From positions 124,001-188,000 of the forward strand of contig JANDJZ010000013.1 of assembly GCA_027943245.1 (NCBI GenBank): DNA of 64,000 nt, in the 5' to 3' direction. This stretch comes from Acanthamoeba sp. SK_2022b (taxonomy: Eukaryota; Discosea; Longamoebia; Acanthamoebidae). Under the pieces are notes generated by a model. The model was given only the letters and a program-made list of their open reading frames with translations, was not told the DNA's origin and did no database searches. Made by a program: the position numbers and the translations under genes. This document shows, one piece after another, positions 23,803-34,256 of the stretch. Numbering within the stretch: position 1 is the stretch's first letter; every line of letters begins with the position of its first letter.

Positions 23803-23946
23803 ACCGCTGGTGCAAAAAATAAAAATGATAAAAAAAGCTTTGTGTACAACTCCTCCGCAACGCAACTCCTTTTTCTTGGCCGTTCCCACTATGGCCTGGC
23901 GTCGCAATATCCGGAGAAATGAGCAAGAAGGTACGAAAGAGGAAGT

Positions 23947-25164
23947 TTTATTCTTCCTGAGCGTCATCTACATCGTCGTCTGGGTCTCGGTGCGCCTCTT
24001 CATCCTTGGGCTCATCGTTTTGTTCGGTCCCTTCGTCATCTGCGTCCGTCCGCGGCCTTTTGCACGTCTTCATGTCCTTTTGTATTTCTTCGATCGTCCT
24101 TCGGTCCCGCTTCTGCGTGTTGAGAACAAACAGAGAGTTTGCCCCCTAGAGCCGCGACAAGGGGTTCGCAAGTGAGAACAGCGCAAAAACAACCCCCACT
24201 CGCATGTACGAACCTGCAGCACACGAGCATACGCGCCTGCGTCCCTGTAGTTCTTCTGGGGCGATGTTACCGGTGGAGACACGATCGGCGGCGTTTCTTT
24301 GATGGCGCTCTTCCTCTTTGCCAGCTCCACTCTCTTTCGCTCCATCTTGAATGAGAAGCATGCATGACGGAGCTGAGTATCTCTGGCCATGGACGGGTCA
24401 TTTTTATATAAATGGGCGCGAGAGATTTCCCTACCTCTGCCTTTCTTTGTTCGGCTTCGGTCTTGGAGCTCTCGAGTATCAGCTCCAGATCTACCTCCGT
24501 CATCCCCTCTCCCACTTGCTGGTTTGTGTGCCAATGCCCGTTGTTGCAGAATCGAGATTGTTCAAGGCTCTGGTTAGGTCACACAAACCGTGCACGACAA
24601 CAGCACGGTACCGCGTTCGTGATACGAGGGGAATGGTACCGAGGCGATGACACTGATCTCGTCTGGCGATGGTGCCACGTCCTTCTTGAAAACCACCGAA
24701 TACCTGCCTGGCAGTTCCTCCTCCTTGCCAAATGAATGACTCGCCAGCTCGTGGCTCTCCGCGATCTCATGCCTGGTTCAGCACCACACCAGCACTCGTC
24801 GTCAATGCATTGTTTTGGGGCTCATCCAACCAACATGCAAGCTAGCTCGATGCCGCTACGGTACGTACAGAGCTTGACGGTAGTGCTTGGGAAGAGGTGG
24901 AAAGATGAGCTTCTTACGTGCTTCATCTTCGGCAAACTGCTGCATCTGAGCTTCAGTCTGTGCACGCCAGTTGACCAGTGCTTCCTGCTCCGCCTTCCTT
25001 TGCTTTTGCAATCGTGCTCGCTCCTCTGCACGATTCAATCTTCAGCCACGAAGCGTTTTGTTGGTTTTGTACCTTTGCGAACCTCTGTCTTGTTTGCTGC
25101 TCGCGGCGGCTCGTTGAGTCGCCGTCTTGTCCATCGAGGTGAGGATGCTATCGAGTAGATCCAT
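23947..25164 (-). CDS. SPAG7: SPAG7 homologue (R3H-type protein)
   Basis: The N-terminus MDLLDSILTSMDKTATQR matches the SPAG7 start, and the internal KRDRRTIEEIQKDM matches its conserved NKRDTRSIEE segment. Exon 1 (25164 to about 25087) splices after CAAGACAGAG to a Lys/Glu helix (ARLQKQRKAEQEAL). The R3H-like core follows with HEIAESHELASHSFG, RYSVVFKKDVAPSPDEI, then KMERKRVELAKRK and KNYRDAGAYARVLQ. The last exon is acidic and ends at the TAA at 23947-23949. SPAG7 function is not firmly known; R3H folds bind single-stranded nucleic acid. The start is 146 bp from the divergent LC8 gene. Confidence 0.75.
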
Positions 25165-25310
25165 CGTTGGCGCGATGGTGCCGTTGCGACCGCTGTTTGT
25201 TGATTGATGTTCTAGCTATCTTTTTCTTCTTTTTCTTCCCTTTCCCTCATTTCCCTTGCGGCTGTCACCCACACCGAAGCCACCAAAACCGCCAACAACA
25301 CCCACCGAAG

Positions 25311-25580
25311 ATGGCAACAGGCAAGATCGTTGTGAAGGCTCTAGACATGGGGCAGGAGATCAAGGAAGAGGCAGTGAAGGTGGCCAAGGAGGCCCTGGCC
25401 GAACACAAGCTCGAACGAGACATTGCCAAGCACGTGAAGCAGACATTCGACAAGAGATACAACCCAACGTGGCACTGCATCGTGGGCAAGAGCTTCGGAT
25501 CCTTCGTCACGCACGAGACCAACAGCTTCATCTACTTCTACATCGACGACATCGCCTTCCTTCTTTGGAAATCTGGATAA
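25311..25580 (+). CDS. DYNLL1: Dynein light chain LC8 (DYNLL)
   Basis: A single-exon 89-residue protein, the usual size for LC8. It is a homodimeric hub that binds short linear motifs in dynein intermediate chain and many other partners. Family motifs are present: AVKVAKEALAEH, DIAKHVKQTFDKRYNPTWH, CIVGKSFGSFVTHET and FIYFYIDDIAFLLWKSG. The start is the first ATG after a pyrimidine-rich leader, and no intron is evident. Confidence 0.96.
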   Translation: MATGKIVVKALDMGQEIKEEAVKVAKEALAEHKLERDIAKHVKQTFDKRYNPTWHCIVGKSFGSFVTHETNSFIYFYIDDIAFLLWKSG

Positions 25581-25799
25581 AGATAGGTTAATCAATCCGT
25601 CCATTCATTGCTGGTTCTCTAATCCACGTGGGCGATCTTGGGTTTCTTGTGCCGTGCCAAGGCCTTTAGCATAACGCGCCAAGTACCGAATGTTTATTCC
25701 AGGGTGCGACTTGGTGCGTGGAGCGAGGGGCACGGTGTAAAGCGCAGTGGCAGCTTTTCCTGGAGCGTTCTCCTTTGGCCTTTGTGCTGCCCAGTTGCC

Positions 25800-27363
25800 C
25801 TATTTGGACTTGCCCTTGCCCTTGCTCTCGTTCTCGGCTTTGATGGCCTCGATTTTCTGGACGCCGACAAACCTGGCGGTGAGCTGGGCGGAGAGCTCGA
25901 AACAAGGGAGGGAGGGGGCACATACGGCGAGCATCTCCTCCTTGAGCTTGATCTCGAACGCGCGGACGTCCTCCATCGTCATCTGGATCCACTCGTCCAG
26001 CCAGCAGAAGATCTGCTTGTGGAACCGCAGGAAGATGTTCGTTTCCATCTGTGCACGCACGTTTTCCAAACCAAAAAAAGGCCACCGACACGCGGTTGAG
26101 ACACACGAGCTCGGGCAGCGGAGAATCGCCATTGCAGAGGTGAACTTTTGGGTGCGGCGAGTAGGGTGAGAGAGGACGTACGCCCATCATGAAGTTCTCG
26201 ACCTTGGTCTGGAGGCCCCACCACTTGAACTCAACAGTCACCAGCTTGTAGCAGCACATCACGGGGTCGGCCTGCTGCTGCCAGCCTGCCAGCCGATAGA
26301 AGACGCATAAGTAACCGTGCCGAAATGCCCCCTCCCCAATTCGTGATGCAACATTGAGCAGGCTCACCTTCGGCGAGCGGTCCGCGCTCGGTCTTCTCCG
26401 AGCGGTACTTAGTTGGGTCCTCGTCTTCCTTGTAGTCCTTCTCCTCGAGCGGCTGAATGATGTCAATGTATTCCACCTCTCTTTTCTTTAGCACGTCGGC
26501 GGGCAGATTATGAATCTTGACATATATCGGGGGGGGGGAGGAGAGAAAGTAGTGCAGGTCAGCAAACACGCATAGAGAATCACCATCCATCCATCCATGC
26601 TCGCGTACGTTGTCCTGCTCACCATGGTCAGCAGCGTGCCTCGTTTCGACGATGAACTGGAACTTCTCGCCCATGAACGGACTCTAGAAAACAGTCGACG
26701 GGAATGATAAGAAAACATGAACACGAAGCAAAAGACGAAGCGACGGATGAGGAGACCCGAGCTACGCTACCGTCAACACTGCGTGAGAAGAATAATTATT
26801 GAAAAGAGGGGGGGGGGGTAAGTACAACGACCAGGACAAGCTAGTTTGGGCGCAGGGAGGGCGTACCAGTTTTGCAGTGGGGATAGGCATTCCAGGCCTT
26901 CTCTTCAAGCATAAGCGCACTGGCGGGAGCGAGCGCACGGGCCCAACCCGGCAAACGACTTCATTGCACGGGAAGAGGAACGGATTGAGGAAGAACAAAA
27001 AGCGAAGACGAGAAAAGGCGAAGAGGTTGAGTTTCTTGGGGGGGGGGGGTAGAGGAAAGCTCAAGTACGAGAGGTGTTGTACCTGCCCAAGTGGTAGATC
27101 TTGTGAGTGTACTGGCCTTTGCCCATCTCTTCGTTTTCGAAGGGCTCGTTGACCAAAATCTCGACACCGGCATCGCCGTGTGTCTCTTGGTTGGAAGTCT
27201 TAGCGACTGAGTAGAGCTGGCCGATTTGGTACTCCTCCAGAGACACGGGCATCACTATGCGGCTGGCAAAGGGCCAGGAAAGAGAGCAGAAGTGTGAGAC
27301 CATCAAGAGTCACACCGGTGTACACCATTTTGAGGGAACGTACAATTCCTTAATTTGCACCAT
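25800..27363 (-). CDS. PITP: Phosphatidylinositol transfer protein, class I
   Basis: A soluble lipid carrier moving PI and PC between membranes. Exon 1 (MVQIKEF, ATG at 27363) splices within the Phe codon to [20 protein letters not shown]. Then come [116 protein letters not shown] and, last, [19 protein letters not shown]. These cover the whole START-like fold of about 270 residues. It ends [11 protein letters not shown] at 25800. At least seven exons; several introns carry long G/C runs (26530, 26811, 27041). Confidence 0.9.
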
Positions 27364-27671
27364 GACAGCAGGGAGGAGGGAAGCTAGGTCAGTGAGGTGG
27401 GCGGCTTGTTGAGTTATGGTTGCTTCACGCTGTGCCCACGCCAGAAGCCCCAGCAGCAACGGGAACGGCGGAATTCAAATGACCCGTATCGTTAATTGGC
27501 CGAAATGCCTGAAATGTTTACACAATGAGATGCGCGCCCAGCGAAAAGCCGCCGGGCCGGTGCCGTCCGTTCGTCTTGTCCCGGCCTCCACGCACGCGTG
27601 GGAACAACAGCAGCCGTAAGCATAAGGAGCCACCTCACCCGTCCGTTGCCTCGCTCGTTCTCGAGGAGTCA
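27364..27671. other. Intergenic, PITP promoter to zinc-finger 3' end
   Basis: About 310 bp holding the PITP 5' region and the 3' end of the CCCH zinc-finger gene, both on the - strand. Short frames cross it on both strands without recognisable content. No RNA gene or repeat is seen. Confidence 0.5.
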
Positions 27672-28969
27672 TCACTCCGCCAGCAGCTCGTTGAGTTCAT
27701 CGTCGTCGAAGGGCTCGCCGGCGGTACCGTTGATCTCGTCGATGCCGATCTCCTCGAGCTCCTTCTCGAAGTCATCGTCCTCGGTGGTCACCACGGGCTG
27801 CTCAAGCTCGGCTCTCTGCTGCTTCTGCTGCGGCTGTGGCAAGGCCTTGGTCGTGGCGACGCTCTCCTCCCGGGGACGCTTGACGCCTGACTCCTTGGCA
27901 CCAGCAGCACTTGCTGTTGCCTGCTTGACTGCTCCTTCGCGCATGAGCTCTTCGAGGCTCTTCACCCCGAAGCTGGGCCGCGCCGCGGGAGCCTGAGACG
28001 GGGAGCTCGAGCTCTTCTGCTGAGGAGCAGGCCGCTGCTTGCCGTTGACTCTCGTCGGCTCACTGGCTGATGTTCGCTGGGAGGTCATCTGCGGCAGCTG
28101 AGGTCGCCCCGACTTGGCCGGCTTGGCCTTCTCGGATTGCTGTTGCGGTGGAGTTCGCTTGTTGCTGGCGTTGGTGACGACATCGGCCCGGGGCTTGGTC
28201 AACTCGGGTTTGAGGCCCTTCTCCTGACCTTCCTTCTCCTTCAAAATCTCATCGAGCGACTTAACGAAGCTCTGCTTGGGCGCGGCGCTGTCCTTGGTCG
28301 CTTCCCCTGCGGTATGCCTGTCACGTGGGGGCAGGTCAGGCAGCGCCACGCCCTTCCGGCGAGGCGGCCTGACCGGTCCGGAAGCGAGTCGCGCAGCCAC
28401 CGCGGTTTTGAGGGCAGGCGAGGAAGTCGCGGCGGTAGGGCTTGTGGTGACGGAGGTTGTGGTCTTGCTGGCGTCACGCGGGGTGAGACCGGCCGAGAGC
28501 TCTGACTCCTGATCGGGTCTAGGTGTGGCAGGCGACACAACGGTCCCTGCATGGAAGAAAGGACAATCGAGCCTCGTGCAGGCTTGGTTGTAGAAGCACA
28601 GCGTGCGCGAACCGTCCTTCTGTTGAATGGGCCAGAGATCCAAAAAAAAAAAAAAAAAAAAAAAAGTGAGCAAGCCACACATGTGCGAACACCCCACAAC
28701 GCCTTCAGCGCAGCGTCATACCTGTCGTGGAAGCGTGGGGTGGCGGTTGGGGCAGGCGGGGTCGGTGCACTTCTCGAGCAACCAGTTGACGCAGATAGGG
28801 CGATCTTTTACCCCTTCGAGATGCCTGAATTCGCATGCATTGCCCTGGAGAAAGCAATTAACTTGAGGTAAGGCAGGACGTGAACGGATGGATCCAAATG
28901 GCTCTCTCTTACCTTACTGCAGAAGCCGTTGAGGAAAAAATAGCAGTCCTCTGATTTCTTGCTTTCCAT
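27672..28969 (-). CDS. CCCH zinc-finger protein, ZC3H11-like
   Basis: Three exons. Exon 1 (28969 to about 28913) gives MESKKSEDCYFFLNGFCSK. Exon 2 supplies NACEFRH, CVNWLLEKCTDPACPNRH. Exon 3 (from about 28620) has LCFYNQACTRLDCPFFH, completing three consecutive CCCH fingers in the first 100 residues, as in ZC3H11A-type RNA-binding proteins linked to mRNA export. The rest (about 300 residues) is a disordered Ser/Pro/Lys-rich tail with SLDEILKEKEG and SLEELMREG repeats and an acidic end. It stops at 27672. Intron 2 has a 24-base A run on + (a T run in the sense strand) just upstream of its acceptor. Confidence 0.75.
28642..28665. repeat. Poly(A)/poly(T) homopolymer in intron
   Basis: Twenty-four A residues on +, which read as a polypyrimidine T tract in the sense strand of the - strand zinc-finger gene. 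It lies about 23 bases before the acceptor of intron 2. Confidence 0.9.
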
Positions 28970-29674
28970 TGGTCTGGTCGATCTGGTATGTCGCCGACGA
29001 AAAACGAATAATCATTGAGGATGCTCCATAAGACAAGGGGGGCAAAAAGGGAACCATACCTGTGCTGCAAATAAAAAGGGGAGCTGATCTGTCGGAAAGG
29101 TTAGTGGGGGAGGAGGTGCGGAAGATGTAGAGCGCGGCGCAGAGCCAGAGATGAACTCCAAAATTATCCGTCGTCGACGTCAGCCCGCTGTAACAATTGA
29201 ACGGGCATGCCGTATACTTCGAGCGAACGAGTGATGCGCGGAGCAAACTAACTAATTTTTGTCTGACGATCTTTTTTTTGTGTGTGTTTGTTTGGGCATG
29301 TTCGATCGAATCGAGCGAAGGTCGAAGGAGGATGGTTGCGGGCGTAATGGTCGTACCACGGGCGGGCAACGCTGTTGTGCTTGCTGCTGTGAAGTGCTGC
29401 TTCGAGAATGATCGCCTTGGCCTCACAGGATTTTTCTTTCCTTTTCCCCTGGCCTGGTGCTTTTCGGGGTGGCCGAGGCACAAGAACGGAGAGAACAGGC
29501 GTAGAATACAGCGTTGGGTGGGCCTCTATTGAAAAAGCAAAGTTGACTCAATTGTACAGACGAACGTCGTGATAAAAGGAAGGAGAAGAGTGGAAATAGA
29601 GAGAGAATAGACAGGACATAATTATGGTGTCGAGGAGGGACGAGAGTGGCCGATAGACCAGACGAGGCTGGTTC
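28970..29674. other. Intergenic, zinc-finger promoter to kelch 3' end
   Basis: About 700 bp with no gene I can support. A 189-codon - strand frame (28914-29483) overlaps exon 1 of the zinc-finger gene and has no domain or splice logic. The region has T-rich stretches near 29270 and probably contains the zinc-finger promoter and 5' leader and the kelch 3' UTR. Confidence 0.45.
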
Positions 29675-31092
29675 TTACTTCTCGCCGAGACCGAAGTAGG
29701 AGTAGATGCCCAGGTCGAGCACCGTGATCTCGTCGAAGCACTTGCTGTTGTCGAAGCCGCCGTAGACGAACAGACGCGAGTCGTAGTAGGTAGCGGTGTG
29801 GTAGCCTCTGGGCTGGGGTGATGTGCCGGTGTGAGGCAGGGACGTCCATTCTTGGCCCCGCGCGCTGAGCACGTCGAGGTCGTTGACGTAGTCAGTGCCG
29901 TTGTGGCCTCCGAACGCGAACACGACATTGCCGATGGAGCTGACGGTGTGGCCGAGACGCGGCTTAGGGTTGATGACCTTTTGCTTGCTCCACGTCGATG
30001 ATACCGTATCGAAAATTGCCACATCGCTGAAGCACTCCTGGCCGTCGGAGCCTCCGTAGATGAGGATTTTGTTGTTGTCGATCAGACAAGACGCATGGTA
30101 GCCTCTGGGCGGCGGCACGTCGCCTTTGGCATCACAGCTCCTCCACGTCAGGAGGTCGGTATCTGGCACATAATCGGGAACGCGAGAGCCGTAAGCCGAA
30201 CCACCACCACTGCTCGTCCCGCTCGGCCCCTACTGGCGGTCGGTCCGATGCCTACGGTGCGCACGATAATAAAGGCTGGGACGGGGGGGGGGATACCGAG
30301 AATGAAAATATCGTTGAGCGCCTTGCGTCCGTCACCGCCGCCGAAGATGTACAAGTCCTTGCCCACGAGCGTTGCTGAGTGCGCACGCCGCGGTCCAGGC
30401 CCTGCGTGAAAGGCAGGTTTTAGTCGAGAGCCTACGAACGGCCGTGGACCACCGGGGGGGGGGCAATAAAGGAGAAGTAATCGCTTCGCTCTATTGGGGG
30501 GGGTAAAGGAGGCAACTCTGCGGGGCAGGCAACGGGGCGGGGAGTACCGGTGCCGGTAACCTTGGGCTGAGACCAGGCCATGGTCTTGGTATTCAAAATA
30601 AAGAGCGTATCGAAGTAATTGGGGCCATCACCACCTCCAAAGACGAAGATGTCGCAGCCGTTCTGGACCAGAGTAGCCGAATGGGCTCGGTGAGGACCGA
30701 ACTCAGCCGAGCCCCGCACTTCCGGCTTGTACCAGAAGAAAGTGTCCGCATCGAACACGGTCACGTTGTTGAACGAGTCGTCCGACGCCGACCCTCCAAT
30801 TACGAACAACTTCGACCCAACGCGCGTAGTAGTGTGCGAACGCACCCCCGGGGGCTTGGTCCCCTCATACGACGCCGACGACCAGTGCATTATCCTCTTC
30901 TCTCTATGAGTACAAAGTTTGTGCGCAATTTTGTGCGCAATATCGCTTTAATTATTTTGATCACCGCCTCCTTAAGGTGGCGGGTCAGCCGTGTCTCTCT
31001 TTTACCTTGTCCCACTCAACGTGCGTCACAGGGCAGACGTGGGCGAGTAGAGCTGGCTGAGCATCTACGAGCGGCTTGCCCTCTGTGGCCAG
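29675..31092 (-). CDS. Kelch-repeat protein, main part (5' end separated by DIRS insertion)
   Basis: A beta-propeller protein with at least six kelch repeats, such as VGSKLFVIGGSASDDSF, CDIFVFGGGDGPNYFDTL, KDLYIFGGGDGRKALNDI, KILIYGGSDGQECFSDV, VVFAFGGHNGTDYVND and SRLFVYGGFDNSKCFDE, ending in SYFGLGEK at 29675. Upstream of the first repeat, an exon beginning at the DIRS edge (31092) reads LATEGKPLVDAQPALL and PVTHVEWDK. It meets a GT donor at about 31006 and joins the acceptor at about 30900 in frame (DK|RIMHWSS). The missing 5' portion lies at 35329-35506 on the far side of the element. Unless the 4.2-kb insert is somehow spliced, this allele cannot make the full protein from its own start. 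Kelch propellers usually bind protein partners; the partner is unknown. Confidence 0.8.
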
Positions 31093-31199
31093 TCTGAGTT
31101 ACTCAGAAGGAGAACGCTCTCTGCGTTGTTTTTTAGTATTTATTTCCTTAAAGAATAAATACTAAAAAACACGTCCGGTACAGCATCTTTCTTGCTTCC
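31093..31199. repeat. DIRS left terminal repeat
   Basis: Inverted copy of the right terminal repeat from 31112 onward, apart from a three-base gap near 31193. It includes a perfect hairpin with 17-base arms at 31128-31144 and 31154-31170 and a 9-base loop. The outermost bases, including the palindrome CTGAGTTACTCAG, are unique to this end and are matched only by the internal complementary region. Confidence 0.92.
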
Positions 31200-31230
31200 G
31201 AGGCGTAGGAGGGAGGGCGGGAGGGTAGCA

Positions 31231-31310
31231 CGCAGAGAGCGTTCTCCTTCTGAGTAACTCAGATTACCTGGAGGTAACGCCAGTTACTCTCCAGTCGAAC
31301 GCTCTCTGCG
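31231..31310. repeat. DIRS internal complementary region
   Basis: Eighty bases made of the complement of the left end (31231-31263) fused directly to the complement of the right end (31264-31310). It lies just downstream of the recombinase frame. In DIRS-1 this region bridges the two cDNA ends during circle formation. Confidence 0.93.
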
Positions 31311-31341
31311 TTGTTGCATGCAGAGAATCGTCGGCAACCTG

Positions 31342-32380
31342 CTACGAGTCGGCAGACACGTCGAAGAGCACGTCTGTGAAGGAAGACGGGATCTGGCGCA
31401 CCACGTAGTGGCGCCAGAAGGTGCTGGGATCCTTCCAGCCACCCAGGCGGAACAGGGCATCAGGATCGATGCCAGCATGAATGCCTGCCATGACGCCTGA
31501 CTTGCGGAAGGCGCGTGCCGTGAACACAGAAGGATCAAGGTCCGCATCACGTGCCACACTCTTGAGGATCTCAGCACAGCGCCCAAAGGAGAGCTTGGAG
31601 TAGGGAGGCTCCAGCTCAAAGACTAGGCGGCACTCGTGGACGCGGGCATGGAGGTGAGCAGTCTGCGATGACCAGCGACGGAAGGTAGCAACAGGGCAGA
31701 GAGCCTTGTCGGCACACTCGTAGATGGTCACAGAGTGGCCGTCACCATAGAGGTCGTTCTTGAAGCCAGTCAGTGGGACAACCAGGGCCTCTTTGTCGCC
31801 TTCCTCAATGATGGAGACGCTGTCGAAGAGGGGAAGAGTGGCGGCAGAGACCCACAAGGCGCCCAACACGCACAGGAGTGCAATGAGTTTGGCGTGTGTC
31901 TTGTGCAAGGGTGTGTTCACACCCCAGCGGCGGAAGAGGTCGGCCAGGTTGGAGAGGTCGAACATGTGGCCATGGTCAATTGGGCGTCTTGTGCGACCCC
32001 GGATCAGGGCTCAGCGAAGCCGCTTGATGAGCGGGTCGTGGGTTGGGAACAGGTTGAGCGGCTCGTACAAGGTACTGACGGCCGCCAGGTGTGACTTGAT
32101 GGACGATGCTGGGCGTTGGCAGGCACGCGTTGCTATCTCGATGAAGTTAGCGATTGTTGCAACAGCAATGTCTTGTTCAGGCGGGAAGCTCACTCCCTCA
32201 CGCTCACAGAAGTCACGGAAGCGGATGAGGGAGGAGCGGTAGTGGCGCCACGTAGCTGGCGCCAGCGCGCTGTCTAGCATCGCAAGGGCCTGCTCAGACC
32301 ACCCCGCAGTCCTGGAGATCCAGATATCCTGCAGGCGATCCAGCGCCAAGAGGGGTTGTGGATCGGTTCTGGCAGTGCTG
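31342..32380 (-). pseudogene. DIRS tyrosine recombinase, broken by TGA
   Basis: The N-terminal core-binding half reads LDSALAPATWRHYRSSLIRF and IKSHLAAVSTLYEPLN and ends at a TGA (32011-32013). Fifteen codons later in the same frame the catalytic half continues, to 31342. It has VVPLTGFKND (beta-hairpin Lys), ARAFRKSG (second Arg box), LFRLGGWKD and HYVV (Trp and nucleophile Tyr). The position of the first catalytic Arg appears as Trp in GALWVSAA. It overlaps the 3' part of the RT/RNase H frame in another phase. The start within the upstream frame is not defined. Confidence 0.8.
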
Positions 32381-34256
32381 GCAGCGTCCACTTGAACGAA
32401 GTGTGGTGGTTGGGGATGGGCACTGGCGGCTTGGAGCACAGGTCCATCAGGTCCTGGAACCACTGCCTGCCCTCCCAAACCGGCACAATGATGGTGGCCG
32501 GGGCTTGCTGGCGCTGAAGGAGAGCGACGATCTTCGGGATCAGGGCGATCGGGGGCACCACCCAGTTGTTGTCGCCGTGCCAGTCCTGGGTCAGCGCATC
32601 CACTGCCTCCGCGCCCTCCTCGTGGAAGCAGCTGTTGAAGCGGGGCAGCCTGGCGTTCTGGGCTGACGCCATGCGGTCCACTGTGTGGGGACCCCAGCGC
32701 TGGTCCAGCATGTTGAAGAGGTTGTTGGCCAGGCTCCACTCGTGCTGAGGGTAGAGGCGGCTCAACAGATCTGCCCGGCTGTTGTCGAGGCCGGGCAGAT
32801 GGCAAGCCACCAGCTGTGCCCGATGCCGCTCGCACCAGGCCAAGATCTTGCGCATCGTCTGGTTCATCGCCACATTGCGGCCGCCCAACTTGTTGATGTA
32901 GGCGACCGCCATGACATTGTCGCAGCGCACCAGGATTGACTTCCCCTGCAACAAGGGCTGGAAGGACCGCAGGGAGTGGAGCACGGCCTTGAGCTCCAGT
33001 TCGTTGATATGGCGTAGTTTCCCGTGCCACCAGCCCACAGAAGTAGCGCTCAAGCCCTTCAGAGCTGCGCCCCACCCAGTAAGGGAGGCGTCGGTGTCAA
33101 GAACCACGTCGTGTGGCCTCGTTGATGCCACACGACCGTCCCATGTCAAGAGGCCTGCCAGCCACTCCTTCAGGTCGCTGATGGAGGAGGAGGACAGGCG
33201 CACGTTGCTCGTCCAGTTGCGGTGACGCTTGATGTCGCAGTAGAGGTTGCGCAAGAGGAGCTGTGCAGGGAGGACTGCCCTGGTCAGAGAGCAGCAGTGG
33301 CCGGCCACTGCTGCCGCTCTGCGCACCGGGACTACTCCGCACTGGGCTTGTGTGCGCAGCAGGCGCTCGATGTCGTGGCGCAGCGCGTGAGCCTTGTTTG
33401 GGGGAACTCGAAAGCGTGGCTCGGGGCCTGATGTGTCCACTGTCAGGCCGAGGAACTCCTTGGACTGGCTCGGCTGGAGAGAGGATTTCTCCTTGCTGAT
33501 GTGCCAGCCCAAGGCGGAGAGGTGATGGAGAACGAGATCGCGTTTCTCCAAGGCCTCGCTCAAGCTGGCTGCCATGACAATCAGATCGTCCATGTAGGCC
33601 AGGCACCGCACGCCTTTTGCCGTCAAGGACCGTGTGGTGGTCCACACGAACCTCGTGAAAATCCACGGCGAGGCGTTCAGGCCGAAGGGGAAGCCCTGGT
33701 AAGCATAGCGGCGGCCTCTCCAGCAGATGGACAGGAGATGTTGGTGGGCTGGGTGCACCTCCGCGTGAAAGAAGCCGTCCTTGAAGTCGATCGTGAACAT
33801 GAAGTCGCCCGGGCGGAGAAGCGACGCCAGGTCCTGAAGCGACTGGAACTTGAACTTGGGGGGATGGACATAACGGTTGAGAACTCGCATGTCGACGATC
33901 AGGCGAAACTTGCCATTCTTCTTCAGCACCACGCCAATAGGAGAGAGGAAGGCCTGCTCGTGGGGAAGAAGCTCTCAAAGGGCTCACTTGGAAAGGAGAC
34001 GCTGAATCTCGCCATCCACCCAAGCCGCCTGGCTTTCGGTGAGGCGATGATTGCGCATCGAGTGGAGAGCTGGGAGCTGTGAGATTGGCAGCTTGACACC
34101 ATAATGAATCCAACGCAGGAGGGCCGGTGATGCTCCCTCCTGTCGCCACCGGTTGAGGCGTGGCCGAAACGATCCCACGATGGGCACGCTTGGCAATGCG
34201 CTTGGGCGTGGGATCTCCCCCCTGGACAGGGGAGCCCGCGTGGCTGTTGGAAGCAC
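32274..34256 (-). pseudogene. DIRS reverse transcriptase-RNase H, broken by two TGA codons
   Basis: The N-terminal RT segment runs from 34256 (LHSMRNHRLTESQAAWVDGE) to a TGA at 33984, with a second TGA at 33975 in the same frame. The RT core then follows intact: KFRLIVDMRVLNRYV, FMFTIDFKDGFFH, YQGFPFGLNASPWIF and the catalytic CLAYMDDLIV. The DIRS-type RNase H has VVLDTDASLTGWGA, NELELKAVL, LVRCDNVMAVAYIN and NSRADLLSR, supplying the Asp-Glu-Asp-Asp site. The frame begins at the gag stop, suggesting overlap-dependent or reinitiated translation in intact copies. Confidence 0.88.

Noticed and set aside
28914..29483. 189-codon - strand frame upstream of the zinc-finger gene
   Set aside because: It overlaps the zinc-finger start exon in another phase, has no domain, and has no clear splice or start context.
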